Source of the DNA: Nocardioides plantarum
GTDB lineage: Bacteria > Actinomycetota > Actinomycetes > Propionibacteriales > Nocardioidaceae
Reading direction: 5' to 3'
Length of the DNA stretch: 64,000 bases
Assembly (NCBI RefSeq): GCF_006346395.1
Contig: NZ_VDMS01000001.1
Coordinates: 1,922,001 to 1,986,000 of the forward strand
The notes beneath the pieces were generated by a model, which saw nothing but the letters and a program-made list of their open reading frames with translations, ran no database searches and was not told the origin of the DNA. How positions within the stretch are numbered: position 1 is the first letter of the stretch; the number at the start of each line of letters is the position of its first letter. Made by a program: the position numbers and the translations under genes. Below are positions 25,109 through 34,824 of the stretch, piece by piece.

Positions 25109-26617
25109 TCAGGCCGACACGACGTCCTCGGCCTCGGTCGGGCCGGGCGCGACGTCGGTGCCCCGCTCGGCGCGGACGGCCTCCTCGATGCGCTTGCCGG
25201 TGTCGGCGTCGACGTTCTTCCAGTAGTCGAAGGCCTTCTCGAGCACGGGCTCGCTGACCCCGCCCATCAGGTGGCCGGCGACGGTGGCGACGAAGCGGTC
25301 GCGGGCGTCGTCGTCCCAGACGTCGCGCACGAGCGCGCCCGCCTGGCTGAAGTCGTCGTCGTCCGCGCGCAGCGTGTAGGCGTCGCGGACGAACGACCCG
25401 TCGGCCTCCCAGCCGTCGACGGCCGGACCGGTCTCGTCGGAGAACGGCTCACCGGTGGTGTTGGGCGCGTACTTGGCGCGGTCGGCCGTGTGGTCGTAGG
25501 CCATCGGGCCGTCGAACTGGTAGGTGTAGGCGCCCTCGACGCGGTGCCGGTTGACCGGCAGCTGCTGGTAGTTGGGGCCGATCCGGTAGCGGTGGGCGTC
25601 GGCGTACGCGAAGACCCGGCCGAGGAGCATCTTGTCGGGCGAGAAGCCGATGCCGGGCACGACGGCCGACGGCTCGAAGGCGGCCTGCTCGATCTGGGCG
25701 AAGTGGTTCTCGGGGTTGCGGTTCAGGGTCATCGTGCCGACGTCGATCAGCGGGTAGTCGGCGTGCGGCCAGGTCTTGGTGAGGTCGAACGGGTTGATGC
25801 GGTAGGTGCGGGCGTCGTCGTACGGCATCACCTGGATCTTGAGCCGCCACGACGGGAAGTCACCGGCCTCGATCGCCTCGAAGAGGTCGCGCCGGTGGAA
25901 GTCGGAGTCCTCGCCGGCGATCCGGTTGGCGTCCTGCTGGGTCAGGCACTCGACGCCCTGGTCGGAGTGGAAGTGGAACTTGACCCACGACTTCTCCCCG
26001 GCGGCGTTGTCGAGCATGAAGGTGTGGCTGCCGTAGCCGTTCATGTGGCGCCACGTGCGCGGGATGCCGCGGTCGCCCATCAGGTAGGTGACCTGGTGCG
26101 CGGACTCCGGGTTGAGCGTCCAGAAGTCCCACTGCATGTTGTTGTCGCGCAGGCCCGAGGCGCCGCTGCGCTTCTGCGAGCGGATGAAGTGCGGGAACTT
26201 CATGGTGTCGCGGATGAAGAAGACCGGGGTGTTGTTGCCGACCAGGTCCCAGTTGCCCTCGGAGGTGTAGAACTTCAACGAGAAGCCGCGCGGGTCGCGC
26301 CACGTGTCGGGCGAGCCCAGCTCGCCGGCGACCGTCGAGAAGCGGGCCAGCATGTCGGTCTTGACCCCCGGCTGCAGCGCGGCCGCGCGCGTGTAGCGGC
26401 TGATGTCCTCGGTGATCTCGAGCGTGCCGAAGGCGCCCGATCCCTTGGCGTGCACGTTGCGCTCCGGGACGCGCTCGCGGTTGAAGTGCGCCTGCTGCTC
26501 GATCAGGTGGTGGTCGTGCAGCAGGATCGGACCGTCGGGCCCCACGGTCAGGCTGTTGCGGTCGCTGGGCGCCGGGGCGCCGTTGCCGGTGGTGGACCCG
26601 GCGGTGTTCTCGGTCAT
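25109..26617 (-). CDS. katA: Catalase (haem, clade 3 type)
   Basis: Breaks down hydrogen peroxide to water and oxygen. The 502-residue length fits small-subunit catalases. Motifs: [16 protein letters not shown] with the catalytic histidine, [23 protein letters not shown] around the catalytic asparagine region, [18 protein letters not shown], and [21 protein letters not shown] containing the haem-ligand tyrosine. The ATG at 26617 has a GAGGGAGTC ribosome site. Single gene; no regulator adjoins. Confidence 0.96.
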   Translation of the reverse strand: MTENTAGSTTGNGAPAPSDRNSLTVGPDGPILLHDHHLIEQQAHFNRERVPERNVHAKGSGAFGTLEITEDISRYTRAAALQPGVKTDMLARFSTVAGELGSPDTWRDPRGFSLKFYTSEGNWDLVGNNTPVFFIRDTMKFPHFIRSQKRSGASGLRDNNMQWDFWTLNPESAHQVTYLMGDRGIPRTWRHMNGYGSHTFMLDNAAGEKSWVKFHFHSDQGVECLTQQDANRIAGEDSDFHRRDLFEAIEAGDFPSWRLKIQVMPYDDARTYRINPFDLTKTWPHADYPLIDVGTMTLNRNPENHFAQIEQAAFEPSAVVPGIGFSPDKMLLGRVFAYADAHRYRIGPNYQQLPVNRHRVEGAYTYQFDGPMAYDHTADRAKYAPNTTGEPFSDETGPAVDGWEADGSFVRDAYTLRADDDDFSQAGALVRDVWDDDARDRFVATVAGHLMGGVSEPVLEKAFDYWKNVDADTGKRIEEAVRAERGTDVAPGPTEAEDVVSA

Positions 26618-26744
26618 GAGGACTCCCTCGTCGTCGGTCCCCCCACCCTGCGACGTACGACGCCCACGGGAACCACCCCGGCGCATGGGTCATCGGGTCG
26701 CGATGCCGTTGCGGGGTGGGACCGGGCGCGGAGGTGCGGCCCGG

Positions 26745-28205
26745 TCACCAGTCGACGGCGACGTACTTGCTCTCGGTGAACTCGACCATCCCCTCGTGGC
26801 CGCCCTCGCGACCCAGGCCCGACTGCTTGGTACCGCCGAACGGAGCCGCCGGGTCGGAGACGAGTGCTCGGTTGACGCCGACCATGCCGCTGTCGAGGCG
26901 CTCGCTGATCGCGAGGCCCTGACGCAGGTCGCGGGTGTAGACGTAGGACACCAGGCCGAACTCGCTGCGGTTGGCCAGCGCCACGGCCTCGTCGACCGTG
27001 TCGAAGGTGACGACCGGTGCGACCGGACCGAAGATCTCGGTGTCGAGGATGGCCGCGTCGGCGGGGACGCCGTCGAGCACCGTCGGCAGGTAGTAGTAGC
27101 CACGGCGCGCCGGGGCCGATCCGCCGGCCAGGGCGCGGGCGCCCTCGTCGGTGGCCCCGGTGACGAGCTCGGCGACCTTGTCGCGCGTCTTGGCGTTGAC
27201 CAGCGGGCCGATGTCGGTGCCCGGGTCGAGACCCGGGCCGACCGCGAGCAGGCGCATCCGGTCGGCGAGCCGGCGGGAGAACTCGGTCGCCACCCCGGCG
27301 TGCACGATGAACCGGTTGGCCGCCGTACAGGCCGAGCCCCCGTTGCGCAGCTTGGCGACCATGGCCCCGTCGACGGCCGCGTCGAGGTCGGCGTCCTCGA
27401 GGACGACGAACGGCGCGTTGCCGCCGAGCTCCATGCCGGTGTTGACGACGGTACGGGCGGCGTGGGCCAGCAGCACGCGCCCGACCTCGGTGGACCCGGT
27501 GAAGGACACCTTGCGGACCGCCGGGTGGTCGAGCAGCCGTGAGGACAGCTCGCCGGGCCGGCTCGACGGCACGACGTTGACGACCCCGGGCGGCACCCCG
27601 GCCTCGTGCAGGATGGCCACGATCGCCAGGGCGGTCAGCGGCGTCTCGGTGGCCGGCTTGAGGATGATCGGGCAACCGGCGGCCAGGGCCGGGCCGATCT
27701 TGCGGGTGGCCATCGCCGCCGGGAAGTTCCACGGGGTGATGAGCAGGCTGACGCCGACGGGCTGGCGCAGCACCATGATGTTGTTGGCCCCGCCGGGCGC
27801 CCGCCCGACCGTGCCGGTGAGCCGGACCGCCTCCTCGGCGTACCAGCGGAAGAACTCGGCGGCGTAGACGACCTCGCCGCGTGCGTCGGCCAGGGCCTTG
27901 CCGTTCTCGAGGACGATCAGGCGCGCCAGGGCGTCGGTGCGCTCGGTCATCAGCTCGAAGGTGCGCCGCAGGATCTCGCTACGGCGGCGCGGGCTGGTCG
28001 CGGCCCACTCCTCGCGGACCGCCTCGGCGGCGTCGACCGCGGCCAGGGCGTCCTCGACGGTGCCGTCGGCGATCTCGGTGAGCGGCTCCTCGGTGGCGGG
28101 GTCGATCACGACGATGGTGCCGTCGCCGGCGCGCAGCTCACCGCCGACCCACGGGCCGAGCGGGATCGGGCCGAGCACCTGCTCGAGGTCGTGCAGCGTG
28201 GTCAC
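26745..28205 (-). CDS. NAD(P)-dependent aldehyde dehydrogenase (succinate-semialdehyde type)
   Basis: A 486-residue aldehyde dehydrogenase, closest in style to succinate-semialdehyde dehydrogenases (GabD). The cofactor segment is LITPWNFPAAMATRKIGPALAAGC, the general base Glu lies in MELGGNAPF, the catalytic Cys in GGSACTAANRF, and EIFGPVAPVVTFD follows. The GTG start overlaps the stop of the upstream dehydrogenase gene (GTGA), so it ends the operon E1-E2-dehydrogenase-ALDH. The natural aldehyde is not known; context suggests a semialdehyde from an oxo-acid route. Confidence 0.92.
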   Translation of the reverse strand: MTTLHDLEQVLGPIPLGPWVGGELRAGDGTIVVIDPATEEPLTEIADGTVEDALAAVDAAEAVREEWAATSPRRRSEILRRTFELMTERTDALARLIVLENGKALADARGEVVYAAEFFRWYAEEAVRLTGTVGRAPGGANNIMVLRQPVGVSLLITPWNFPAAMATRKIGPALAAGCPIILKPATETPLTALAIVAILHEAGVPPGVVNVVPSSRPGELSSRLLDHPAVRKVSFTGSTEVGRVLLAHAARTVVNTGMELGGNAPFVVLEDADLDAAVDGAMVAKLRNGGSACTAANRFIVHAGVATEFSRRLADRMRLLAVGPGLDPGTDIGPLVNAKTRDKVAELVTGATDEGARALAGGSAPARRGYYYLPTVLDGVPADAAILDTEIFGPVAPVVTFDTVDEAVALANRSEFGLVSYVYTRDLRQGLAISERLDSGMVGVNRALVSDPAAPFGGTKQSGLGREGGHEGMVEFTESKYVAVDW

Positions 28206-29128
28206 GGGTGGGTCTCCTGCGGGGTGTCGGTGGAGGTGGTGGGCACGGTGCGGAGGTAGGCCGCGAGCGCCGACATGTCGCGCTCGCCGTAGCCCGCGGC
28301 GGTGGCCTGCTCGACGCCGGCCAGGTTGGTGCGGGCCTGCGGCAGGGTGGCCCCGACCCGGTCGGCGAGCTCGAGGGCCAGGCGCAGGTCCTTGGCCGCC
28401 AGGCGCAGCAGGAAGGCGGCCGGCGCCGCGTCGGGGTCCTCGAACGCGGCGCGCTTGTAGCCGACGTACGGCGCCGCGACGACGCTCGAGAGCAGCACGT
28501 CGTAGGCCGCGGTGCGCTCGACACCGGCACGCTCGGCGAGCACCAGGGCCTCGGAGATGCCGGCGTTGAGGCCGTGCAGGACCGAGTTGAGGGCGAGCTT
28601 CATGGCGGTGCCGGCGCCGCTGCCGCCCACCCGGACGACGGTCGAGCCGAGGGCCTCGAGCACCGGGAGGGCACGCTCGACAGCGTCCGTGTCGCCTGCG
28701 GCCATGATCGTCAGGGTGGCGTCGGTCGCGGCGGGGACGCTGCCGGAGACCGGCGCGTCGACGAGCGTGTGGCCCGCGGTGCGCAGCCGTGCGGCGAGGT
28801 CGGTGACGGTGGGCGGCGAGACGGTGCTCATGTCGACCGCCACCACACCGCAGCCGTCGGGTCGGGCGGCGAGGCCGGCCAGCACCCCGTCGTCGCCGTC
28901 GTACGTCGCCACGAGGGCGGCGTCGTCGGCCAGCATGGTGACCACCACCTCGACGTCGCGAACGGCCTCGGCGGGGCTCGACACGACCGTCGCGGCAGGG
29001 TGCTCGGCGGCGAAGGCGTCGGCCACGGCCGTGGTGCGGTTCCACACGACGACCTCGTGCCCCGCGGTGACGAGGTTGACGGCCATCGGACGGCCCATCC
29101 GGCCCAGGCCCAGGAACGCGACCCTCAT
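28202..29128 (-). CDS. NAD(P)-dependent beta-hydroxyacid dehydrogenase (3-hydroxyisobutyrate dehydrogenase family)
   Basis: A 308-residue beta-hydroxyacid dehydrogenase. The N-terminal FLGLGRMGRPMAVNLV is the Rossmann loop, DAPVSGSVPAA the substrate loop, and GSGAGTAMKLALNSVL carries the catalytic lysine. Family members oxidise 3-hydroxyisobutyrate, tartronate semialdehyde partners or similar. Overlaps 4 nt with the E2 gene upstream and with the ALDH downstream. A 3-hydroxyacid to semialdehyde to acid sequence with the ALDH is a sensible reading. Confidence 0.9.
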   Translation of the reverse strand: MRVAFLGLGRMGRPMAVNLVTAGHEVVVWNRTTAVADAFAAEHPAATVVSSPAEAVRDVEVVVTMLADDAALVATYDGDDGVLAGLAARPDGCGVVAVDMSTVSPPTVTDLAARLRTAGHTLVDAPVSGSVPAATDATLTIMAAGDTDAVERALPVLEALGSTVVRVGGSGAGTAMKLALNSVLHGLNAGISEALVLAERAGVERTAAYDVLLSSVVAAPYVGYKRAAFEDPDAAPAAFLLRLAAKDLRLALELADRVGATLPQARTNLAGVEQATAAGYGERDMSALAAYLRTVPTTSTDTPQETHP

Positions 29129-30459
29129 GCGAGCAGCCGGAAGGGCTCTTCGAGGCACTCGACCAACGCGGCCAGCCATCGGGCCCCGAGGGCGCCGTCG
29201 ATGGCGCGGTGGTCGACCGACAGCACCAGCTGCATCGTCGTGGCGACCTCGACCCGGCCGTCGACGACCACCGGGTTGGGGGCGGCGGCCCCGACGGCCA
29301 GGATCGCCGACTGCGGCGGGTTGATGATGGCGTCGAACTCCTCGACGCCGAACATCCCGAGGTTGGTCACGCTGATCGTGCCGCCCTCGAGGTCGGACTG
29401 GCGCAGCGTGCCCGACGAGGACTGCTCGACCAGCTCGCGGATGCGCCGGGCGATCGCGGCCGGCGTGAGGCTCTCGACTCCACGCACGACCGGGGTCATC
29501 AGGCCGCGCTCGGAGGCGACGGCCACGCCGACGTCGACCGTGTCGTAGCGACGCAGCGCGTCGTCGGTCCAGATCACGTTGGCCTCGGGCACGGTGCGCG
29601 AGGCGACGCCGACGGCGCGCACGACCAGGTCGTTGACCGAGATCTTCTGCGGCGACACGGCGTTGAGCTGGGCGCGCACCGCGAGCAGGGCGTCGACGCG
29701 GACGGTGCGGCGCAGGTAGAAGTGCGGCACCGTCTGCTTGCTCTGCGTCAGGCGGGTCGCGACCAGGCGGCGCAGCCGCGAGTGCGGCTCGTCGGTCCAG
29801 CCGTCGCCGGCGGCGGGGCCGGCGGGCGCGGCGGGGCGCTGGGGCTCCGGCTCGGGTGCAGGGGTCGGCTCGGGTGCAGGGGCCGGGGCCTCCTGCGCGG
29901 CGCGGACGGCCGCGTCGGCGTCCTTCTTCATGATCCGGCCCCGAGGACCCGACCCGGTGACGGCATCGAGGGCGATACCGGCCTCGGCGAGGATCCGACG
30001 CGCGACGGGGGCGGCGAAGATGCGGGTGCGGCCCGGATCGGCGGCGGGCTCTGCCGGCTCCACTGCCTGCGGCTCGGCCTGAGCCTCGGCCGTCGGGGCG
30101 GGCTGGTCGGTCTCGTAGGACTCCTCGTCCAGCGCCGCCTCGTCCGGCTCGGGCGCGGGCACCTCGGCGGCGGCCAGTCCGACCTCGGCGAGCAGTGCGT
30201 CGGCCTCGGCGTCACCCTCGCCGGCGGCGCCGAGGACGGCGTAGACGGAGCCGACCTCGATGGTCTCGCCCGCCTCGCAGAGCCGGCGCAGGACGGTGCC
30301 GGTGACCTCGGCCTCGATCTCGACGGTCGCCTTCTCGGTCTCGACGACGACCACGGGTGCCCCGGCGGCGACCTCGGCACCCTGCTCGACCAACCACTCG
30401 GACAGGATCACCTCGGTGGCGCCGGCGGCGACCTCGGGAATGCGCAGCAACGTTGCCAT
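29125..30459 (-). CDS. Dihydrolipoamide acyltransferase, E2 of a 2-oxoacid dehydrogenase complex
   Basis: A 444-residue E2. One lipoyl domain lies at the N-terminus, with Lys43 in VETEKATVE to be lipoylated. A Glu/Pro/Ala-rich linker follows, then the peripheral subunit-binding domain (FAAPVARRILAEAGI to GPRGRIMKKD). A second flexible linker leads to the acyltransferase core, ending with the active-site motif SVDHRAIDGALG. It takes the acyl group from the fused E1 encoded just upstream. No E3 gene is in the cluster, so a housekeeping dihydrolipoamide dehydrogenase must serve. Confidence 0.93.
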   Translation of the reverse strand: MATLLRIPEVAAGATEVILSEWLVEQGAEVAAGAPVVVVETEKATVEIEAEVTGTVLRRLCEAGETIEVGSVYAVLGAAGEGDAEADALLAEVGLAAAEVPAPEPDEAALDEESYETDQPAPTAEAQAEPQAVEPAEPAADPGRTRIFAAPVARRILAEAGIALDAVTGSGPRGRIMKKDADAAVRAAQEAPAPAPEPTPAPEPEPQRPAAPAGPAAGDGWTDEPHSRLRRLVATRLTQSKQTVPHFYLRRTVRVDALLAVRAQLNAVSPQKISVNDLVVRAVGVASRTVPEANVIWTDDALRRYDTVDVGVAVASERGLMTPVVRGVESLTPAAIARRIRELVEQSSSGTLRQSDLEGGTISVTNLGMFGVEEFDAIINPPQSAILAVGAAAPNPVVVDGRVEVATTMQLVLSVDHRAIDGALGARWLAALVECLEEPFRLLA

Positions 30460-30473
30460 GTCTCTCTCCGTCC

Positions 30474-32663
30474 TCAGAGCTCGTCGAGCTGCCGGAGGGC
30501 AGCGACGACCTCGTCGGTCTTGGCGATGGCCGCACGCTCGAGCACCTTGCTGATGCTCGGCGAGGCGACGGCGCCGGTGACCCGGGCGATGGGGCGGTCG
30601 AGCCAGTCGAAGAGCCGCCGCTGGATCTCGTCGGCCAGCCACGCGCCGTACGACGTGCCGACGGCGCCCTGCTCGACGATCAGCACCTGGTTGGTCTTCT
30701 TGACGCTCGCGGTGATGGTGTCCCAGTCGAGGGAGGCCCGGTCAAGCCACCGCAGGTCGATCAGGTCGGCCGAGATCTCGGGGACCTGGTCCAGCGCCTC
30801 GTGGCAGTGGCGGACCATCGAGAGGTAGCTGATCACCGTGAGGTCGTCGCCGGTACGCCGCAGCGCGGCCTTGCCGACCGGCAGGCGGTAGTCGAGGTCC
30901 TCGGTGGGGCCGGGACCGGTGCTGGAGTAGAGGTCGACGTGCTCGAGCACGACGACCGGGTCGTCGCAGGCCAGGGCGGTGTTCATCAGCCCGACGTAGT
31001 CGAAGGGGTCCGACGGCGCGACGACGCGCAGCCCGGGGGCGGTGGTGAGCACGCCGGCCGGGTCCATCGAGTGCTGCGATCCGTAGCCGGTGCCGGCGGC
31101 GAGCTTGCTGCGCAGCACGAACGGCACGGCGCTGTCGCCGCCGAACATGTGGCGCGCCTTGGCGACCTGGTTGAAGATCTGGTCGGCCGCGACCCACATG
31201 AAGTCGGCGTACATGAACTCCACCACGGGGCGGAAGCGGCCGTCGAGGGCCATCCCGCCGCCCATGCCGGCGAAGGCGTTCTCGCTGATGGGGGTGCCGA
31301 GGACGCGCTCGGGGAAGCGCTCGAGGGCGGCGCGGGTGGCGCCGTTGGTGCCGCCCTTGAGCCCGTCGACGTCCTCGCCGAGCACGACGATGCGGGGGTC
31401 CTCCTCCATCCGGCGGGCCATCACCTCGCTGACGAGGTCGATGAAGCGGCGCTCGCCGAGCTCCTCGTCGAGGTCCTCGGGCTCGGCGTACCGGCTGCCC
31501 TCGAGCTCGCTGAGGTCGCCGCGGATCCCGACGTCGACGAAGTCGGTCTCGGGCCACAGCTCGGGGCGCACCTGACGCTCCTTCGGCTTGCCGCCGGTCT
31601 TGGGCTCGAACAGCTCCTCGCCGATCGAGCGCATCACCGCGAGGACGTCCTTCTCGCGCTCGGCGAGCTCGGCGTCGGTCGCCAGTCCCCGGCGTACGGC
31701 GTGCTGGCGCAGGACGTCGAGGGGGTCGCGCGCCTTCCAGCTGCTCTCCTCCTCCTTGGAGCGGTAGCCGAACGCGCTGCCCGGGTAGGGACCGTTCTGG
31801 TGGAAGTAGCGGTAGACCTCGGCCTCGATGATGGTCGGGCCCTTGCCGGCGCGCATGTGGGCCACGGCCTGGTCCATGGCGAGGCGCACGGCGAGCGGGT
31901 CCATGCCGTCGACGCGCCAGGCCGGGATGTCGAAGGCGAGGCCGCGCGCCGAGAGGCGGGTCTCCTTGGTGGCCGACCCGACCGCGGTGGCGACTGCGTA
32001 GCGGTTGTTCTCGACGAAGAAGCAGACCGGGAGGTTCCAGGCGGCTGCGAGGTTGAAGGACTCCAGCGCCGAGCCGATGTTGATCGCCCCGTCGCCGAAG
32101 TAGGTGACGCTGACGTCGTCGGTGCCGGAGCGGCTCTGGTTGAAGGCGAAGCCGAGGGCCTGGGGCACCCCGCCGCCGACGATGGCGTTGGTGCCCATCG
32201 CGCCGGCCTCCTGCCACTGCAGGTGCATCGAGCCGCCGCGCCCGCGGCAGTAGCCCTGCGCGAGGCCGCAGATCTCGGCCAGCGTGCGCCGCAGCACGGT
32301 GACGACGGCGTCGTCGAGCTCGGGGAAGGTCTCGCCCTGGTCGGCGGCGGAGGGCATCACGTGGCCCAGCGCCTTGGCCAGGAACTGGTGGTGCCCGCGG
32401 TGGGAGCCGTTGATCCGGTCGGTGGTGCGCAGGTCGAGGATCGAGCCGACCGCGCCGCCCTCCTGACCGATGCTGGAGTGGGCGGGTCCGTGGACCAGGC
32501 CGTCGCCGGCGAGCTCGAGGACGTACTCCTCGAACACCCGGATCCACAGCAGCTGGGCGAGCATCCGCTGCAGGTCGGCCGGAGCGAGGGCGTCCCAGTC
32601 CTGCGGCGTGGCGGTCAGCTCGACCCACGGGGAGGCGGGCTCCAGGGTCTTCGTCGTGGGCAT
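30474..32663 (-). CDS. Fused E1 alpha-beta subunit of a 2-oxoacid dehydrogenase
   Basis: A 729-residue thiamine-diphosphate decarboxylase in which alpha and beta subunits are one chain. The alpha half carries YCRGRGGSMHL and the ThDP motif GDG (190-192) to ENN (218-220). The beta half starts near RRFIDLVSEVMARRMEEDP (about residue 405) and shows VVLGEDVDGLKGG, GTPISENAFAGMGGGMAL and EFMYADFM. First gene of the four-gene operon; a good AAGGAG ribosome site. TGGATCC repeats lie just upstream. Substrate could be a branched or short 2-oxoacid or acetoin; sequence alone does not settle it. Confidence 0.92.
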   Translation of the reverse strand: MPTTKTLEPASPWVELTATPQDWDALAPADLQRMLAQLLWIRVFEEYVLELAGDGLVHGPAHSSIGQEGGAVGSILDLRTTDRINGSHRGHHQFLAKALGHVMPSAADQGETFPELDDAVVTVLRRTLAEICGLAQGYCRGRGGSMHLQWQEAGAMGTNAIVGGGVPQALGFAFNQSRSGTDDVSVTYFGDGAINIGSALESFNLAAAWNLPVCFFVENNRYAVATAVGSATKETRLSARGLAFDIPAWRVDGMDPLAVRLAMDQAVAHMRAGKGPTIIEAEVYRYFHQNGPYPGSAFGYRSKEEESSWKARDPLDVLRQHAVRRGLATDAELAEREKDVLAVMRSIGEELFEPKTGGKPKERQVRPELWPETDFVDVGIRGDLSELEGSRYAEPEDLDEELGERRFIDLVSEVMARRMEEDPRIVVLGEDVDGLKGGTNGATRAALERFPERVLGTPISENAFAGMGGGMALDGRFRPVVEFMYADFMWVAADQIFNQVAKARHMFGGDSAVPFVLRSKLAAGTGYGSQHSMDPAGVLTTAPGLRVVAPSDPFDYVGLMNTALACDDPVVVLEHVDLYSSTGPGPTEDLDYRLPVGKAALRRTGDDLTVISYLSMVRHCHEALDQVPEISADLIDLRWLDRASLDWDTITASVKKTNQVLIVEQGAVGTSYGAWLADEIQRRLFDWLDRPIARVTGAVASPSISKVLERAAIAKTDEVVAALRQLDEL

Positions 32664-32674
32664 GGCTCTCCTTG

Positions 32675-32782
32675 TGGATCCGAGTGGATCCCAGTCGTGG
32701 ATCCATTACGGTCTCGCCCTGCGACGGGCTGAGGCGGTAGGGTGGGACGTGCGTCACAAGGTAGCCACCGAATGGATCCATT
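32675..32782. promoter_or_regulatory. TGGATCC operator array between divergent catabolic genes
   Basis: TGGATCC occurs at 32675, 32685, 32698 (extended to TGGATCCA) and 32773, where it forms the perfect palindrome AATGGATCCATT (32771-32782). Three copies sit 12-35 bp upstream of the E1 start on the minus strand; the fourth sits just before the VOC gene's ribosome site. The GntR/FCD regulator at 33311 is the natural candidate to bind, since FCD regulators often use TGTATACA-like sites. Confidence 0.6.
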
Positions 32783-32799
32783 TGCAAGAGGAGCCCGTC

Positions 32800-33309
32800 A
32801 TGCCCCCCACCGGCCCCATCCCCGGACTGACCCGGGTCGACCACATCGGGCTGACCGTCCCGGACCTCGACGAGGCGCACACGTTCTTCGTCGACCTCCT
32901 GGGCTGCGAGCCGATGTACGACCTGGGCCCGTTCGCCCACGACGACGACTGGATGACCCGCCAGCTCGGCGTGGCCGCCGACACGGTGATGCGACGGCTG
33001 CGGTTCTTCCGCCTCGGTGGACAGGCGATCTTCGAGGTCTTCGAGTACGACGCCCGCGCGCAGGCCACGACGCCCCCGCTCAACAGCGACGTCGGCGGCC
33101 ACCACGTCGCGCTCTACGTCGACGACCTCGACGCCGCGGTGGCCCACCTGCGGGCCGCCGGCGTCGAGGTGCTCGGTGAGCCGGTCAGCAGCAGCGGCCC
33201 CAGCGCCGGTCAGCGCTGGATCTACTTCCGTGCCCCGTGGGGCCTGCAGCTCGAGCTGGTCTCCTACCCGCACGGCAAGGCCTACGACCGCACCGGCGAG
33301 GCGCACTAG
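32800..33309 (+). CDS. VOC (glyoxalase/dioxygenase-fold) family protein
   Basis: A 169-residue vicinal-oxygen-chelate protein. The first beta-alpha-beta unit has RVDHIGLTVPDLDEAHTFFVDLLGCE and the second GGHHVALYVDDLDAAVAHLRAAG, with YFRAPWGLQLELVSYP at the end. The metal ligands are likely His in DHIG, His in GHHVAL and Glu in LQLELV. Members are isomerases, lyases or dioxygenases. The ATG at 32800 has GAGGAG upstream. Followed directly by the GntR regulator. Confidence 0.88.
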   Translation: MPPTGPIPGLTRVDHIGLTVPDLDEAHTFFVDLLGCEPMYDLGPFAHDDDWMTRQLGVAADTVMRRLRFFRLGGQAIFEVFEYDARAQATTPPLNSDVGGHHVALYVDDLDAAVAHLRAAGVEVLGEPVSSSGPSAGQRWIYFRAPWGLQLELVSYPHGKAYDRTGEAH

Positions 33310-33310
33310 G

Positions 33311-34003
33311 GTGCTCGCCGTGGACGAGGTCGTAGCGCCGGTCGCCAGCCAGCGCATCGCCGACCACGTGCGGGGCCAGATCCTCGCCGGCGCACTGCCG
33401 CCCGGCACCCGGATCCGCCAGGACGACCTCGCCGCCGAGCTGGGCGCCAGCCGGCTGCCGGTGCGCGAGGCGCTGCGGATCCTGCAGACCGGCGGGCTGG
33501 TGACCCTGGAGGCCAACCGCGGTGCGTGGGTCACCCAGCTCGACCAGGACGACTGCGAGCTGAGCTACGAGATCCGCGAGCGGCTCGAGCCGCTGCTGCT
33601 GCGCCGCAGCATGGCCCACCTGCGCGCCGCGGACCACGCGGCCCTCGAGGCCACGCAGGACGAGATCGAGGCGTGCACCGACGTCGAGGAGTTCCTGGTG
33701 CTCGACCGCCGACTGCACTGGGCGACGTACGCCGGGGCCGAGCGCAGCGAGCTGCAGGCCATCATCGGGCGGCTGTGGGACACCACCCACCACTACCGCC
33801 GGGCGTTCACCTACCTCGCCGGGGCCGAGCGGCGCTGGATCATCAACGCCGAGCACCGGCTGCTGCTGCAGGCCGTGCGCGACGGCGACACGGTCGAGGC
33901 CGAGCAGGTGCTGACGATGCACATCCGGCGTACGCGGGTCGAGCTGCGCCAGCACCCCGAGGTGTTCGCCCCGGGCTTCGACGCCTCCGGCCTCGCCGGG
34001 TGA
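33311..34003 (+). CDS. GntR-family regulator with FCD domain
   Basis: A roughly 230-residue transcription factor. The N-terminal winged helix reads RIADHVRGQILAGALPPGTRI and DLAAELGASRLPVREALRILQTGGLV. The C-terminal FCD helical effector domain has YEIRERLEPLLLRRS, LDRRLHWATYAGA, YRRAFTYLAGAERRW and EHRLLLQAVRDGD. It begins 1 nt after the VOC stop (GTG 33311; GTG 33320 also fits, with AGGGTG before it). Probable repressor of the divergent E1-E2 operon through the TGGATCC sites. Effector likely a pathway organic acid. Confidence 0.9.
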   Translation: MLAVDEVVAPVASQRIADHVRGQILAGALPPGTRIRQDDLAAELGASRLPVREALRILQTGGLVTLEANRGAWVTQLDQDDCELSYEIRERLEPLLLRRSMAHLRAADHAALEATQDEIEACTDVEEFLVLDRRLHWATYAGAERSELQAIIGRLWDTTHHYRRAFTYLAGAERRWIINAEHRLLLQAVRDGDTVEAEQVLTMHIRRTRVELRQHPEVFAPGFDASGLAG

Positions 34004-34033
34004 GCTGGCCGAGGTCGGTCGCGAGGCGGTCGG

Positions 34034-34687
34034 TCAGTGGTGCCCGCCGTGCACGAACCAGATGCCCTCGAACGGCACGTCGCCGGAGTTGCGCAGCACG
34101 TGCGGGATGCTCGAGTCGAAGCCCAGCGACTCGCCGACCCGCAGGGTGAAGAGCTCCTCGCCGACGGTGACCTCGACCTCGCCGCTCACGACGTAGCCGT
34201 ACTCGTAGCCGTCGTGGGTCAGCAGCTCGCCGCCGGCGGTCGAGGTCGCCTGGGGCTGGTAGGTGATCTTCATGAAGTTGACGCCCTTCTCGGGCGTCGC
34301 GGCCAGTCGCTCCCAGACGACGCCGGCGGCCATCGCGAGCTGGGGCCGGTGCGAGGGGTGAGCCACCGAGATCCGGTTGGCGTACTCCGACGGCTCCCAG
34401 GCGTGGACGGGGTCCATCACCGGGGGGACGCCGTGGGCCGCGGCCAGCGTCGCGGGCACGACGGGCTCGGCACCCTGGCTCTGCTCGAAGAGCTCGTCGA
34501 CCGAGACGTCGAGGATGTGGGCGAAGGTGTAGAGCGTGGCCACCGAGGGCTGCGACTTGCCGTTCTCGATCAACGACACCAGCGACGGGGACACCTCGGC
34601 CTGGCGGGCCAGCTCACGCAACGTGAGACCACCCCGGAGCCGCGCGGCCTTGAGCCGTTGTCCCAGGTTGTCCACGTGCGACCTCAC
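34034..34687 (-). CDS. XRE-family regulator with C-terminal cupin sensor
   Basis: A 217-residue regulator. The helix-turn-helix is LKAARLRGGLTLRELARQAEVS and SPSLVSLIENGKSQPS. The cupin barrel at the C-terminus includes YEYGYVVSGEVEVTVGEELFTL and SSIPHVLRN, with conserved histidines for metal or ligand. Such proteins control small-molecule catabolism. It is divergent from the PRISE reductase gene. A TGTTGA-containing imperfect palindrome lies in the gap at 34754-34772. Confidence 0.9.
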   Translation of the reverse strand: MRSHVDNLGQRLKAARLRGGLTLRELARQAEVSPSLVSLIENGKSQPSVATLYTFAHILDVSVDELFEQSQGAEPVVPATLAAAHGVPPVMDPVHAWEPSEYANRISVAHPSHRPQLAMAAGVVWERLAATPEKGVNFMKITYQPQATSTAGGELLTHDGYEYGYVVSGEVEVTVGEELFTLRVGESLGFDSSIPHVLRNSGDVPFEGIWFVHGGHH

Positions 34688-34824
34688 CTCTGCCCAGATG
34701 GCGTGACTCGGACTTGCCGTCCCGAAAGCCCTGCCCCGTCGGCGGTGCTTTTATGTTGATTCGCATTGAACACTACTGTGGTCGTGACCGCCATCGTCGA
34801 GACCGCTGATCGAGAGGACCCCCC

